Below are positions 32,260 to 41,206 of a stretch of DNA of 64,000 bases, one piece after another (within the stretch, counting starts at the first letter, position 1; every line of letters starts with the position of its first letter). Both the position numbers and the translations under genes were made by a program. The stretch comes from Streptomyces roseochromogenus subsp. oscitans DS 12.976 (lineage in GTDB: Bacteria; Actinomycetota; Actinomycetes; Streptomycetales; Streptomycetaceae), in the NCBI RefSeq assembly GCF_000497445.1, contig NZ_CM002285.1, forward strand, positions 2,240,091-2,304,090, in the 5' to 3' direction. The notes beneath the pieces are model-generated. The model was not told the DNA's origin. It did not search any database and saw nothing but the letters and a program-made list of their open reading frames with translations.

Positions 32260-32463
32260 GCTCAGTCCTTGGTCACCGACGGCAGCTCAGTCCTGAGCCA
32301 CTGACATCCCAGACCTCGCCACCGACGGCTCACACCTACGCCGACGGCCGCTCAGTCCTAGGCCACTGACATCCCAGACCTCGCCACCGACGACTCAGAC
32401 CTACGTCGCCGACGGCTCAGACCGACGCCGGCGCCCCCTCAGTCCTTCGCCGCCGACGGCTGC
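32260..32463. repeat. Tandem duplication of the 3' end of the APC permease gene
   Basis: Units containing CTCAGTCCT or CTCAGACCT followed by a GCCGACGGC-like block recur at about 32260, 32285, 32350, 32394, 32415 and 32438. The last is the real end and stop codon of the permease gene. A 48-base unit at 32285-32332 recurs at 32350-32397 with 3 mismatches (period 65). The gene tail has evidently been copied downstream several times. This fills the gap 32128-32438, which has no gene. Confidence 0.7.
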
Positions 32464-34493
32464 TTGGGTCGCTCCACGGCCGGGCCGCGGCGCACCGCGC
32501 CCGGTGCGCTCCACTCCTGTCTCTTGCGGGCGCGCAGCTTGGCCGCCTCCGAGGAGGCCAGCTGGTAGGGGACGGAGGTGACCATCACGCCGGGCGTGAA
32601 CAGCAGGCGGCCCTTCAGGCGCAGGGCGCTCTGGTTGTGCAGCAGATGCTCGTACCAGTGGCCGACCACGTACTCGGGGATGATCACCGAGACCGCGTCG
32701 CGCGGGGACTCCTTGCGCAGGCTCTTGACGTACTCGATCACCGGGCGGGTGACCTCGCGGTACGGCGAGTCCAGCACCTTCAGTGGTACGTCGATGCCGC
32801 GCCGCTCCCACTCCTCGCGCAGCGCCTTGGTCTCGGCCGCGTCGACGTTGACCGTCAGTGCCTCCAGGGTGTCCGAGCGCATCAGCTTGGCGTAGGCCAG
32901 GGCGCGGAGGGTAGGGCGGTGGATCTTCGAGATCAGCACCACCGAGTGGACGCGGGACGGGCGGACCAGGTCGTCGTCGTCCGGCTCCTCGGGGGCCGCG
33001 ATCTCCTCGGCCACGCCGTCGTAGTGCTTCCGGATCGCGGTCATCGTCGCGTAGAAGATGCACATGCCGAGCAGGGCCACCCAGGCACCGTGCGTGAACT
33101 TGGTGACCAGGACGACGACCAGCACCAGACCGGTGAAGAAGGCACCGAACGCGTTGATCGCACGGGAGCGGATCATGTGGCTGCGCTTGCCCGGGTCCTT
33201 CTCGACCGCCAGGTGCCGGTTCCAGTGCCGGACCATGCCGGTCTGGCTGAGCGTGAAGGACACGAACACGCCGACGATGTACAGCTGGATGAGACGGGTC
33301 GAGTCGGCGCCGTAGAGGACCGTCAGCAGGGTCGCCGCGCCGGCCAGCAGCACGATGCCGTTGGAGAAGGCGAGGCGGTCGCCGCGGGTGTGCAGCTGGC
33401 GCGGCAGGTAGCGGTCCTGGGCGAGGATCGAGCCGAGCAGCGGGAAGCCGTTGTACGCCGTGTTCGCCGCCAGGAACAGGACCAGGGCCGTGGCCGCGGC
33501 CAGGACGACGAACAGGAAGCTGCCCTTGCCGAAGACCGCCTCGGCGACCTGGGAGATCACCGGGTTCTGGACATAGCCGGAGCCCAGCGGGTGGCCGCCC
33601 CGGATCAGGTCGGTGGCCGGGTTCTCGGCCATGCGGACCTTGGTCGTCATGGCCAGGGCGATGATGCCGCAGAACATGGTGACGGCAAGCCCGCCCATCA
33701 GCGCGAGCGTGGTCGCCGCGTTCTTCGACTTGGGCTTGCGGAAGGCCGGGACGCCGTTGGAGATCGCCTCCACACCGGTCAGCGCGGCACAGCCGGAGGA
33801 GAAGGCGCGCAGCAGGAGGAAGACGAGGGCGAAGCCCGCCAGGCCCTGGTGCTCGGCCTTGATCTCAAATGCCGCCGTAGGTGCGCGCATGGTGTCGCCG
33901 AGGACCAGGCCCCGGAACGCGCCCCACGCGATCATGACGAAGACGCCGCCGACGAACACGTACGTCGGGATCGCGAAGAGCTTGCCGGACTCCTTCACGC
34001 CGCGCAGGTTCATCAGCGTCAGCAGCACGATCACGGCGACCGCGCACAGCACCTTGTGCTCGACCACGAAGGGGATCGCGGAGCCGAGGTTCTCGATGCC
34101 GGAGGCGATGGAGACGGCGACGGTGAGGACGTAGTCCACGAGCAGGGCGCTGGCGACCGTCAGGCCGGCCTTGGGGCCCAGGTTGGTGGTGGCGACCTCG
34201 TAGTCGCCACCGCCGCTCGGGTAGGCGTGGACGTTCTGGCGGTAGGAGGCGACCACGGTGAACATCAGCACGACGACCGCGACGGCGATCCAGGGGCTGA
34301 AGTGGTACGCCGACACGCCCGCGATGGACAGGACCAGCAGGACCTCGCCCGGTGCGTAGGCGACGGAGGACAGCGGGTCGGAGGCGAAGACGGGGAGTGC
34401 GATGCGCTTCGGCAGGAGCGTTTCGCCCAGCCGGTCACTGCGCAGTGCGCGCCCGATCAGGATCCGTTTGGGCACGTCGGTCAGTTTGGACAC
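32439..34493 (-). CDS. APC-superfamily permease with cytosolic C-terminal domain, KimA-like potassium importer candidate
   Basis: A 684-residue membrane protein. About 12 hydrophobic helices (residues 30-475) begin with the family motif PVFASDPLSSVAYAPGE. About 180 cytosolic residues follow (SVVLISKIHRPTLRALAYAK and VSVIIPEYVVGHWYEHLLHN), resembling a universal-stress-type domain. This architecture matches KimA-type K+ importers that respond to cyclic di-AMP. I chose GTG 34493 (VSKLTDVPKRILIG) because family similarity starts there; ATG 34685 would add a low-complexity extension. The gene diverges from two TrkA-type genes, as Rv2690c does from ceoB/ceoC, which supports potassium transport. 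Its 3' end is tandemly duplicated downstream. Confidence 0.78.
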   Translation of the reverse strand: MSKLTDVPKRILIGRALRSDRLGETLLPKRIALPVFASDPLSSVAYAPGEVLLVLSIAGVSAYHFSPWIAVAVVVLMFTVVASYRQNVHAYPSGGGDYEVATTNLGPKAGLTVASALLVDYVLTVAVSIASGIENLGSAIPFVVEHKVLCAVAVIVLLTLMNLRGVKESGKLFAIPTYVFVGGVFVMIAWGAFRGLVLGDTMRAPTAAFEIKAEHQGLAGFALVFLLLRAFSSGCAALTGVEAISNGVPAFRKPKSKNAATTLALMGGLAVTMFCGIIALAMTTKVRMAENPATDLIRGGHPLGSGYVQNPVISQVAEAVFGKGSFLFVVLAAATALVLFLAANTAYNGFPLLGSILAQDRYLPRQLHTRGDRLAFSNGIVLLAGAATLLTVLYGADSTRLIQLYIVGVFVSFTLSQTGMVRHWNRHLAVEKDPGKRSHMIRSRAINAFGAFFTGLVLVVVLVTKFTHGAWVALLGMCIFYATMTAIRKHYDGVAEEIAAPEEPDDDDLVRPSRVHSVVLISKIHRPTLRALAYAKLMRSDTLEALTVNVDAAETKALREEWERRGIDVPLKVLDSPYREVTRPVIEYVKSLRKESPRDAVSVIIPEYVVGHWYEHLLHNQSALRLKGRLLFTPGVMVTSVPYQLASSEAAKLRARKRQEWSAPGAVRRGPAVERPKQPSAAKD

Positions 34494-34654
34494 GACAGAG
34501 GATGGTAGGCCGTCGACCGGCCACTGGCCCACCCGGTGTCTGAGATCTGCCTCACGAGTGAAATCAGGGGCGCACTGAACTGCGGATTCCGTGGTCCGCG
34601 CGCTCCCCGTGCCTAGATGGCAGACCCCGTCCGTCATCGCACCTCGGAGGTCCC

Positions 34655-34792
34655 ATGCCCGCGACCGCGGAGCTGATCGGGGCACTGCTCGCCCTGCTCG
34701 GCCTCGGAATCCTGACCCTGTGCAGCGTGCGCAGTATCACTCGGCGGCGCCCGCCCCCGGCGATCACCCCGCTCGCCGACCCGGACGGCTGA
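34655..34792 (+). CDS. 45-residue single-pass membrane peptide
   Basis: A small gene with a near-perfect ribosome site (TCGGAGG, then ATG at 34655) and TGA at 34790-34792. The peptide MPATAELIGALLALLGLGIL continues LTLCSVRSITRRRPPPAITP. It is one hydrophobic helix of about 20 residues, then a basic patch, so the C-terminus should face the cytoplasm. It lies between the divergent permease and TrkA genes, in the same direction as the latter. It may be a small regulatory subunit of the potassium transporter, but only position suggests this. Confidence 0.55.
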   Translation: MPATAELIGALLALLGLGILTLCSVRSITRRRPPPAITPLADPDG

Positions 34793-34936
34793 CGCCGCCC
34801 ACACGCATGATCGCGGACCGTGATCACGCCGAACCGGCGTAGGGGGTGCCCACCTCCCTGCGCGCGTGTGTAGCTTTGGGCGTCGGTCTGAGACCCTGAT
34901 GCTGAGCAGTAACTTTTGGACACCGGAAGGACGGTC

Positions 34937-35608
34937 GTGCACATCGTCATCATGGGCTGCGGAAGAGTGGGTTCCGCTCTTGCCCAGACCCTGGAGCAAC
35001 AGGGCCACACGGTCGCCGTGATCGACCAGGACCCCACCGCCTTCCGCCGACTGGGCCCGGGATTCGGCGGTCGCCGGGTCACCGGGGTCGGCTTCGACCA
35101 GGACACCCTGCGCGAGGCGGGCATCGAGGAGGCCGGCGCCTTCGCCGCCGTCTCCAGCGGTGACAACTCCAACATCATCTCCGCGCGTGTGGCCCGCGAG
35201 ATGTTCGGCGTGGAGAACGTCGCCGCCCGTATCTACGACCCGCGCCGCGCCGAGGTCTACCAGCGCCTGGGCATCCCCACCGTGGCCACGGTGCGCTGGA
35301 CGGCCGACCAGATGCTGCGCCGGCTGCTGCCGTCGGGTGCCGAGCCGCTGTGGCGCGACCCCACCGGCGGGGTGCAGCTCGCCGAGGTGCACGCCTCCCC
35401 CAAGTGGGTCGGCCACAAGATCAGCAAGCTGCAGGAGGAGACGGGCGTCCGCGTGGCGTTCCTGACCCGCCTGGGCGAGGCGATCCTGCCGACCTCGCAG
35501 ACGGTGCTGCAGGAGGGCGACCTCGTGCACGTGATGATGCGGACGGACGACGTGGACGAGGTCGAAGCGTCGTTCGCCCAGGGTCCGGAAGAGGAGGGCG
35601 GTCACTGA
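34937..35608 (+). CDS. TrkA-family NAD-binding potassium uptake regulator (first, CeoB-like)
   Basis: A 223-residue cytosolic RCK protein. The Rossmann domain starts IVIMGCGRVGSALAQTLEQQ with the GxGxxG nucleotide site and VIDQDP acidic end. A TrkA-C domain (about residues 140-215, GVQLAEVHASPKWVGHKI) follows. I chose the GTG at 34937 because GGAAGG lies upstream. It overlaps the second TrkA gene by 3 bases. Together the two would gate or regulate a K+ transporter in response to NAD(H) or, through TrkA-C, cyclic di-AMP. The order permease, trkA, trkA mirrors Rv2690c-Rv2692. Confidence 0.88.
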   Translation: MHIVIMGCGRVGSALAQTLEQQGHTVAVIDQDPTAFRRLGPGFGGRRVTGVGFDQDTLREAGIEEAGAFAAVSSGDNSNIISARVAREMFGVENVAARIYDPRRAEVYQRLGIPTVATVRWTADQMLRRLLPSGAEPLWRDPTGGVQLAEVHASPKWVGHKISKLQEETGVRVAFLTRLGEAILPTSQTVLQEGDLVHVMMRTDDVDEVEASFAQGPEEEGGH

Positions 35609-36279
35609 TGAGGGTCGCCATTGCCGGAGCCGGCGCCGTCGGCCGCTCGATCGCGGCCGAGCTGCTGGAGAACGGCCACGAGGTCCTGCTCGTCGACAAG
35701 GCCCCGACCGCCATCTCGGTGGAGCGGGTGCCGCAGGCGGAGTGGCTGCTGGCCGACGCCTGCGAGATCACCTCCCTGGACGAGGCGGCGCTGCAGCGCT
35801 GCAACGTCGTCATCGCCGCGACCGGCGACGACAAGGTCAACCTGGTCGTCTCGCTGCTCGCCAAGACGGAGTACGGCGTCCCGCGCGTCGTCGCCCGCGT
35901 CAACAACCCGAAGAACGAATGGCTGTTCAACGAGGCCTGGGGCGTGGACGTGGCGGTCTCCACCCCGCGTCTGATGTCGGCCCTGGTCGAGGAGGCGGTC
36001 TCGGTCGGCGACCTGGTCCGTCTGCTCCGCTTCAGCCACGGTGACGCCAACCTCGTCGAGCTGACCCTGCCCGAGGAGTCGGCCCTGGCCGGCACCCAGG
36101 TCGGCGACGTCGAGTGGCCGGAGGACACCTCCCTGGTCACGATCATCCGCGGCACCCGCGTCCTGACCCCCTCCAAGGAGGACTCCCTGGAGGCGGGCGA
36201 CGAACTCCTCTTCGTGGCGGCTCAGGCCCGGGAGGAGCAGCTGGAGGAGCTGCTGTCGGTGCGGCGGGAAGAGTCCTGA
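35608..36279 (+). CDS. TrkA-family NAD-binding potassium uptake regulator (second, CeoC-like)
   Basis: A 223-residue RCK protein that starts RVAIAGAGAVGRSIAAELLE with GxGxxG and VLLVDK. The middle contains VVIAATGDDKVNLVVSLLAK, and a C-terminal TrkA-C domain follows with LVELTLPEESALAGTQV. Its ATG overlaps the TGA of the preceding trkA-type gene. It is a paralogue of that gene and likely forms a hetero-oligomeric ring with it. A 20-base-pair terminator hairpin follows 4 bases after the stop. Confidence 0.88.
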   Translation: MRVAIAGAGAVGRSIAAELLENGHEVLLVDKAPTAISVERVPQAEWLLADACEITSLDEAALQRCNVVIAATGDDKVNLVVSLLAKTEYGVPRVVARVNNPKNEWLFNEAWGVDVAVSTPRLMSALVEEAVSVGDLVRLLRFSHGDANLVELTLPEESALAGTQVGDVEWPEDTSLVTIIRGTRVLTPSKEDSLEAGDELLFVAAQAREEQLEELLSVRREES

Positions 36280-36283
36280 CGCA

Positions 36284-36327
36284 GACGGCGAAGGGCGCCC
36301 CTGTTGCCAGGGGCGCCCGTCGCCGTC
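36284..36327. terminator. Bidirectional terminator between TrkA and DUF3159 genes
   Basis: GACGGCGAAGGGCGCCCCTG (36284-36303) pairs with 36308-36327 over 20 bases with one mismatch and a 4-base loop TTGC. It separates two convergent genes. Confidence 0.85.
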
Positions 36328-36340
36328 GTACGACCGCTGT

Positions 36341-37108
36341 CTACGCGTCCCTGCGGTGCCGTCCGCCGGACACGTCACCGCCCTCGGCGGCCAGCGCGGC
36401 CTTGCGCTCCTGCTCGGCCTTCTCCTCCGCCTCCATCTCCGCGAACACGTCGATCGGCGCGGGCGCCTTCGCCAGGAAGACCCAGGTGAGCCAGACCGCC
36501 AGCAGGAACGGCGGGATCTTCAGGGCGACCAGGACCCAGCCGAGCTTGGTGGTGTCGGACCACCAGTAGAGCGGGAAGAGGATCGCGCACTTGGCGAGCA
36601 GGATCAGGCCCCAGGCCCAACTCGCCTTCGCGTAGGCCTTCTTGCGGCCGGGGTTGCGGGTGCGCCAGGAGAGGTTCTCCTTGAAGACCGGGCCGAGGAT
36701 GAGACCGATCAGCGGCACACCGGCGAGGGTCGTCACGATGTACGCCACCGCCAGGCCCAGCGTGTAGAGCATGCCGGGGAGGTAGAAGTCCTTGGCGTTG
36801 CCGGTGAACATCGCGAACACGACACCGAAGGCCACCCCGAACACACCACTGAAGGCGTGCTTGACGGTGTCCCTCATGGCGAGCCGGACCACGACCAGGA
36901 CGAGAGAGACGATCAGCGCGGCGATCGCCGACACGTGCAGGTTCTTGTTGACCGTGAAGATCGCGACGAAGAGCAGGCCCGGCACGACCGTCTCGACCAT
37001 GCCACGGACCCCGCCGAACGCCTCGAACAGCGCGGCCTCGGTCACCGCCCGGGCGTCGTCGGTCGGCGCCTGACCGGCGTCTTCGGTCGGCTTGTCGAGG
37101 GACGTCAC
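36341..37108 (-). CDS. DUF3159 family membrane protein
   Basis: A 255-residue integral membrane protein with about six helices between residues 40 and 215 and charged ends. The sequence FEAFGGVRGMVETVVPGLLF and NLSWRTRNPGRKKAYAKASW are typical of DUF3159. The counterpart in M. tuberculosis is Rv2693c in the same order. Function is unknown; its constant linkage to the potassium genes and dut is notable. It begins 3 bases after the stop of the OB-fold gene, so the two are co-transcribed. Confidence 0.82.
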   Translation of the reverse strand: MTSLDKPTEDAGQAPTDDARAVTEAALFEAFGGVRGMVETVVPGLLFVAIFTVNKNLHVSAIAALIVSLVLVVVRLAMRDTVKHAFSGVFGVAFGVVFAMFTGNAKDFYLPGMLYTLGLAVAYIVTTLAGVPLIGLILGPVFKENLSWRTRNPGRKKAYAKASWAWGLILLAKCAILFPLYWWSDTTKLGWVLVALKIPPFLLAVWLTWVFLAKAPAPIDVFAEMEAEEKAEQERKAALAAEGGDVSGGRHRRDA

Positions 37109-37111
37109 CGG

Positions 37112-37510
37112 CTACTCCCGTCCGAGGGGTCGCAGTTCGTATTTGGGGTTGAACAGCACGCGGCGGCCCCGGCTCATCGAGATCCGGCCCGATGCGATCA
37201 GCTTGCGCCCCGGTTCTATGCCCACGATGGAACGCCTGCCGAGCCACACCACGTCCAGCGCGGCGGAGCCGTCGAACAGCTCGGCTTCCAGGGCGGGGAC
37301 CCCGGCGCGCGGTCGCAAGGTAACCGTGCGCAAGGTACCAGTTACGGTGACGATCTGCCGGTCGTGGCAGTCACCGATCTTGGTACAGCCCGCTGTCTCG
37401 GCGTCCTCGCGCAGCTCCTCGGACTCCAGGTCCTCCTGCGACGAGGAGAGCCGGTCGAGCATGCGCCGGAACCGGCCGGCCGGCTTTTCGGATCGAGGAA
37501 CAGCACTCAT
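37112..37510 (-). CDS. OB-fold nucleic-acid-binding domain protein
   Basis: A 132-residue protein whose C-terminal two thirds form an OB-fold: VTVTGTLRTVTLRPRAGVPA, LEAELFDGSAALDVVWLGRR and GRKLIASGRISMSRGRRVLF. The N-terminus is charged and helical (RFRRMLDRLSSSQEDLESEE). I chose ATG 37510. It resembles the anticodon-binding/RecG-type OB domain and corresponds to Rv2694c. It is in one operon with the DUF3159 gene. Binding of RNA or DNA is expected from the fold, but the target is unknown. Confidence 0.8.
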   Translation of the reverse strand: MSAVPRSEKPAGRFRRMLDRLSSSQEDLESEELREDAETAGCTKIGDCHDRQIVTVTGTLRTVTLRPRAGVPALEAELFDGSAALDVVWLGRRSIVGIEPGRKLIASGRISMSRGRRVLFNPKYELRPLGRE

Positions 37511-37567
37511 ACGTGAAGCGTACCGGGGCACACCGACGGCACCGTAGCCCAGCTCACTTCCGAGCCC

Positions 37568-38254
37568 TCACTTCTCGAACCGGTATCCCATCCCCGGCTC
37601 CGTGATGAAGTGCTTCGGGTGCGACGGGTCCGTCTCCAGCTTGCGGCGCAGCTGGGCCATGTATACGCGCAGGTAGTTGGTCTCGGTGCCGTACGACGGC
37701 CCCCACACCTCCTGCAGCAGCTGCTTCTGGCTGACCAGCCGGCCGGTGTTGCGGACCAGCACCTCCAGCAGATGCCACTCGGTCGGGGTGAGCCGGACGT
37801 CCTTGCCGGCGCGGTTGACCTTCTTGGCGGCCAGGTCGACGGTGAAGCCCTCGGTCTCGACGGTCGTCAGGTCGTCGTCGCCGGGTCCGACCGGCTCGGC
37901 CCGGCGCACGGCGGCCCGCAGCCGGGCCAGCAGCTCGTCCATGCCGAAGGGCTTGGTGACGTAGTCGTCGGCGCCCGCGTCGAGCGCCTCCACCTTCTCG
38001 TCGGAGGAGTGCCGGGCGGACAGCACCAGGATGGGTACGCGCGTCCAGCCGCGCAGCCCCTTGATCACCTCGGTGCCGTCCATGTCGGGCAGACCCAGGT
38101 CGAGCACGACCACGTCGGGATGGCGGGAGGCGGCGAGTTCGAGGGCGGTCCTGCCGTCGGCGGCCGCGTCGACCTCGTACTTGCGCGCCTTGAGGTTGAT
38201 CACGAGGGCGCGCACGATCTGCGGCTCGTCGTCGACCACGAGCACCCGGGTCAT
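37568..38254 (-). CDS. kdpE: Response regulator KdpE
   Basis: A 228-residue OmpR-type response regulator. The receiver domain has Asp pairs in VVDDEPQI, the phospho-acceptor Asp in VVVLDLGLPDMDG and the Lys in DYVTKPFG. The C-terminal winged helix ends LRVYMAQLRRKLETDPSHPK followed by GYRFEK. Its ATG overlaps the stop of kdpD by 4 bases. KdpE normally activates kdpFABC, the high-affinity potassium pump, at low K+ or osmotic stress. No pump genes are present on either side here, so its targets must be elsewhere. Confidence 0.92.
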   Translation of the reverse strand: MTRVLVVDDEPQIVRALVINLKARKYEVDAAADGRTALELAASRHPDVVVLDLGLPDMDGTEVIKGLRGWTRVPILVLSARHSSDEKVEALDAGADDYVTKPFGMDELLARLRAAVRRAEPVGPGDDDLTTVETEGFTVDLAAKKVNRAGKDVRLTPTEWHLLEVLVRNTGRLVSQKQLLQEVWGPSYGTETNYLRVYMAQLRRKLETDPSHPKHFITEPGMGYRFEK

Positions 38255-40833
38255 AGGGTCTGCCTTTCTGGTTCTGCGATGTCCTCCCCGACGGGGGGCT
38301 CTGCGGTGTGCTCCCCCGCGGGAAGCGGCTCGGGACGCGCTCCTGCCGCGCGGAGGCTGAGGACCATGGTGAGTCCGCCACCCGGTGTGTCCTCGGCGTT
38401 GAGGGTGCCGCCCATGGCCTCGGCGAAGCCCCGGGCGACCGCGAGTCCGAGCCCGACCCCGGCGCCGCGCGGAGCGTCGCCGTAGCGCTGGAAGGGTTCG
38501 AATATGCGGTCCTTCGCCTCGTCCGGTACGCCCGGCCCGCGGTCCACGATGCGCACCTCGACCCGGTCGGCGATGGCGCTGGCGGAGACCAGCACGGGCC
38601 GCCCGCGCGGGCTGTACTTGACGGCGTTCTCCACCAGGTTGGCCACGGACCGCTCCAGCAGCCCGGGGTCGACCTCGACGATCGGCAGCGTCTCGGGGAT
38701 GTCCAGCTCGACGCTGTCCTCGGGTACGCCGCCCAGAGCCATCGGGACCACCTCGTCCACGTCGATCTCGCGGATGATGGGGGTGACCGTGCCGGTCTGC
38801 AGGCGGGACATGTCCAGCAGGTTGCCGACGAGGTGGTCGAGCCGGTCGGCGCCCTCCTCGATGCCCTCCAGCAACTCCGCCCGGTCCTCCTCGGACCAGG
38901 CCACGTCGTCGGAGCGCAGCGAGGAGACGGCGGCCTTGATGCCGGCCAGCGGGGTGCGCAGGTCGTGGCTGACGGCGGCCAGCAGGGCGGTGCGGATGCG
39001 GTTGCCCTCGGCGAGTGCACGGGCCTGGTCGGCCTCCTCCTGCAGACGCCGGCGGTCCAGGGCGATGGCGGCCTGCGCGGCGAAGGCGGCGAGCACCCGG
39101 CGGTCCTCGGCGGGCAGCACCCGGCCGGTGAGCGCGAGCGCCATGTGGTCGCCGACCGGCATGTCGACGTCGGCGTCCTCGGGCCGCTCCAGCGGGCGCC
39201 CGAATCCGGCGCGCCCGGCGCAGGTCCACGGCTCGACGTCGCCCGCCCGCTCCAGCAGCGCGGCGGACTCCATCGCGAAGGTCTCCCGGACCCGCTCCAG
39301 CAGTTCCTCCAGGCTGGTCTCGCCGCGCAGCACGTTCCCGGCGAGGAAGGAGAGGATCTCGGACTCGGCGCGCAGCCGAGCGGCCTGGTGGGTGCGCCGG
39401 GCGGCGAGGTCCACGACGGAGGCCACCGACACGGCGACGCACAGGAAGATCGCGATGGCCACGATGTTCTTCGGGTCGGCGATCGTCCACTGGTGCAGCG
39501 GCGGTGTGTAGTAGTAGTTCAGCAGCAGCGAGCCGAAGGCCACCGAGGCCAGCGCGGGCAGCAGGCCGCCGAGCAGGGCCGCCGCGACCGTGACGGCCAG
39601 GAACAGCAGCATGTCGTTGGCGAGGCCGACATCGACGGCGTTCAGCAGCACCGCCAGCGCGACCGGGCCGCCGAGCCCGACCAGCCAGCCCGAGATGATC
39701 CGGGCCCGGCCGAGCCGGGCGCCCCGGGCCACGGGCAGTCCGCGCCCCTTGGCGGCCTCCTCGTGGGTGACGATGTGGACGTCGAGGTCGGGGCCGGACT
39801 CGCGGGCGACCGTGGCGCCGACGCCGGGTCCGAGGACGTACTGCCAGGCCTTGCGGCGCGAGGAGCCCAGCACGATCTGGGTGGCGTTCACGCCCCGCGC
39901 GAAGTCCAGCAGGGCGGCCGGTATGTCGTCGCCGACGACATGGTGGAAGGTGCCGCCGAGGTCCTCCACAAGGGTCCGCTGGACGGCCAGCTCCTTCGGA
40001 GAGGCCGAGGTCAGACCGTCGCTGCGGGAGATGTAGACGGCGAGCACCTCGCCGCCGGCGCCCTTCTCGGCGAGCCGCGAGGCACGCCGTATCAGGGTGC
40101 GCCCCTCGGGGCCGCCGGTCAGGCCGACCACGATCCGCTCCCGCGAACCCCAGATCTTGGAGACCCGGTGTTCGCTGCGGTAGGCGTTCAGGTACTCGTC
40201 GACCCGGTCGGCCACCCACAGCAGGGCCAGCTCGCGCAGGGCGGTCAGGTTGCCGGGGCGGAAGTAGTTGGACAGGGCCGCGTCGACCTTGTCCGGCTGG
40301 TAGATGTTGCCGTGCGCCATACGGCGGCGCAGCGCCTCCGGGGACATGTCGACCAGCTCGATCTGGTCGGCCCGCCGTACGACCTCGTCCGGGACGGTCT
40401 CCTGCTGCCGCACCCCGGTGATCGACTCCACGACATCGCCGAGTGATTCGAGGTGCTGGATGTTGACGGTGGAGATCACGTCGATGCCGGCCGCGAGCAG
40501 TTCCTCGACGTCCTGCCAGCGCTTGGCGTTGCGGGAGCCGGGGACGTTGGTGTGGGCTAGTTCGTCCACCAGGGCGACGGCGGGGGCCCGGCGCAGTACG
40601 GCGTCCACGTCCATCTCGGTGAAGACGGCCTCCCGGTACTCCAGACGCTTGCGCGGCACCAGCTCCAGGCCGTGCAGCATCACCTCGGTGCGCGGCCGGT
40701 CGTAGTGCTCCACGTAGGCCACGACACAGTCGGTGCCCCGCTCCACGCGGCGATGTGCCTCGGCGAGCATGGCGTAGGTCTTGCCCACACCGGGTGCCGC
40801 ACCGAGGTAGATCCGAAGCTTGCCGCGTCCCAT
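38251..40833 (-). CDS. kdpD: Potassium sensor histidine kinase KdpD
   Basis: An 860-residue sensor kinase with full KdpD architecture. The N-terminal KdpD domain has Walker A GAAPGVGKT (residues 11-19). A UspA-like domain runs from about 250 to 370. Four membrane helices (about 400-490, DUF4118) include LNAVDVGLANDMLLFLAVTV. A GAF-like region precedes the kinase core: HisKA with AAVSHDLRTPLAGI, then a HATPase with N, GVGLGLAVARGFAEA and G boxes. I chose ATG 40833 because it starts the family similarity (GRGKLRIYLG). The upstream side holds only an ABC-gene remnant, not kdpC, so the pair is separated from the pump genes. Confidence 0.92.
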   Translation of the reverse strand: MGRGKLRIYLGAAPGVGKTYAMLAEAHRRVERGTDCVVAYVEHYDRPRTEVMLHGLELVPRKRLEYREAVFTEMDVDAVLRRAPAVALVDELAHTNVPGSRNAKRWQDVEELLAAGIDVISTVNIQHLESLGDVVESITGVRQQETVPDEVVRRADQIELVDMSPEALRRRMAHGNIYQPDKVDAALSNYFRPGNLTALRELALLWVADRVDEYLNAYRSEHRVSKIWGSRERIVVGLTGGPEGRTLIRRASRLAEKGAGGEVLAVYISRSDGLTSASPKELAVQRTLVEDLGGTFHHVVGDDIPAALLDFARGVNATQIVLGSSRRKAWQYVLGPGVGATVARESGPDLDVHIVTHEEAAKGRGLPVARGARLGRARIISGWLVGLGGPVALAVLLNAVDVGLANDMLLFLAVTVAAALLGGLLPALASVAFGSLLLNYYYTPPLHQWTIADPKNIVAIAIFLCVAVSVASVVDLAARRTHQAARLRAESEILSFLAGNVLRGETSLEELLERVRETFAMESAALLERAGDVEPWTCAGRAGFGRPLERPEDADVDMPVGDHMALALTGRVLPAEDRRVLAAFAAQAAIALDRRRLQEEADQARALAEGNRIRTALLAAVSHDLRTPLAGIKAAVSSLRSDDVAWSEEDRAELLEGIEEGADRLDHLVGNLLDMSRLQTGTVTPIIREIDVDEVVPMALGGVPEDSVELDIPETLPIVEVDPGLLERSVANLVENAVKYSPRGRPVLVSASAIADRVEVRIVDRGPGVPDEAKDRIFEPFQRYGDAPRGAGVGLGLAVARGFAEAMGGTLNAEDTPGGGLTMVLSLRAAGARPEPLPAGEHTAEPPVGEDIAEPERQTL

Positions 40834-40988
40834 GGCCCCATTGTCTTCCAGTAGCGCTTGCGTACGCAGCGTCGACCTTACGGCCAGCAATTGCGGCAAT
40901 AGGGACAGGAGGGCGGGCAGCGGGCAACTTTGACGCAACCCTGATGAGCCGTACGGCCTGGTGGGCGCCCTGTGCCGGTGCTACCGGT

Positions 40989-41083
40989 TCAGTGCTCGAT
41001 GATCTCGCCGTCCCGCAGTTCCAGCACCCGGTCGGCCGGATCCAGCAGGGTCGCGTCGTGCGTGGCGACCAGGGCGGACGGCG
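40989..41083 (-). pseudogene. C-terminal remnant of an ABC transporter ATPase
   Basis: About 31 codons read SALVATHDATLLDPADRVLE and LRDGEIIEH, then TGA. This is the H-loop and tail of a LolD/MacB-type ATPase. Everything upstream is missing and replaced by non-coding sequence containing a dispersed repeat. It shows that an export ABC gene was deleted beside kdpD. Confidence 0.65.
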
Positions 41084-41206
41084 TCCGCCCGGCTCGGCCC
41101 AGGCCGGCCCCGCACTGCGTTCGGGTGGGGGGCGAGGGCGCGGGCGAGGCGACCCTCCCTCAGTGACTCAAGGGCCTGGAGACGTCACGCAGGGCGTGGA
41201 AGCGCT

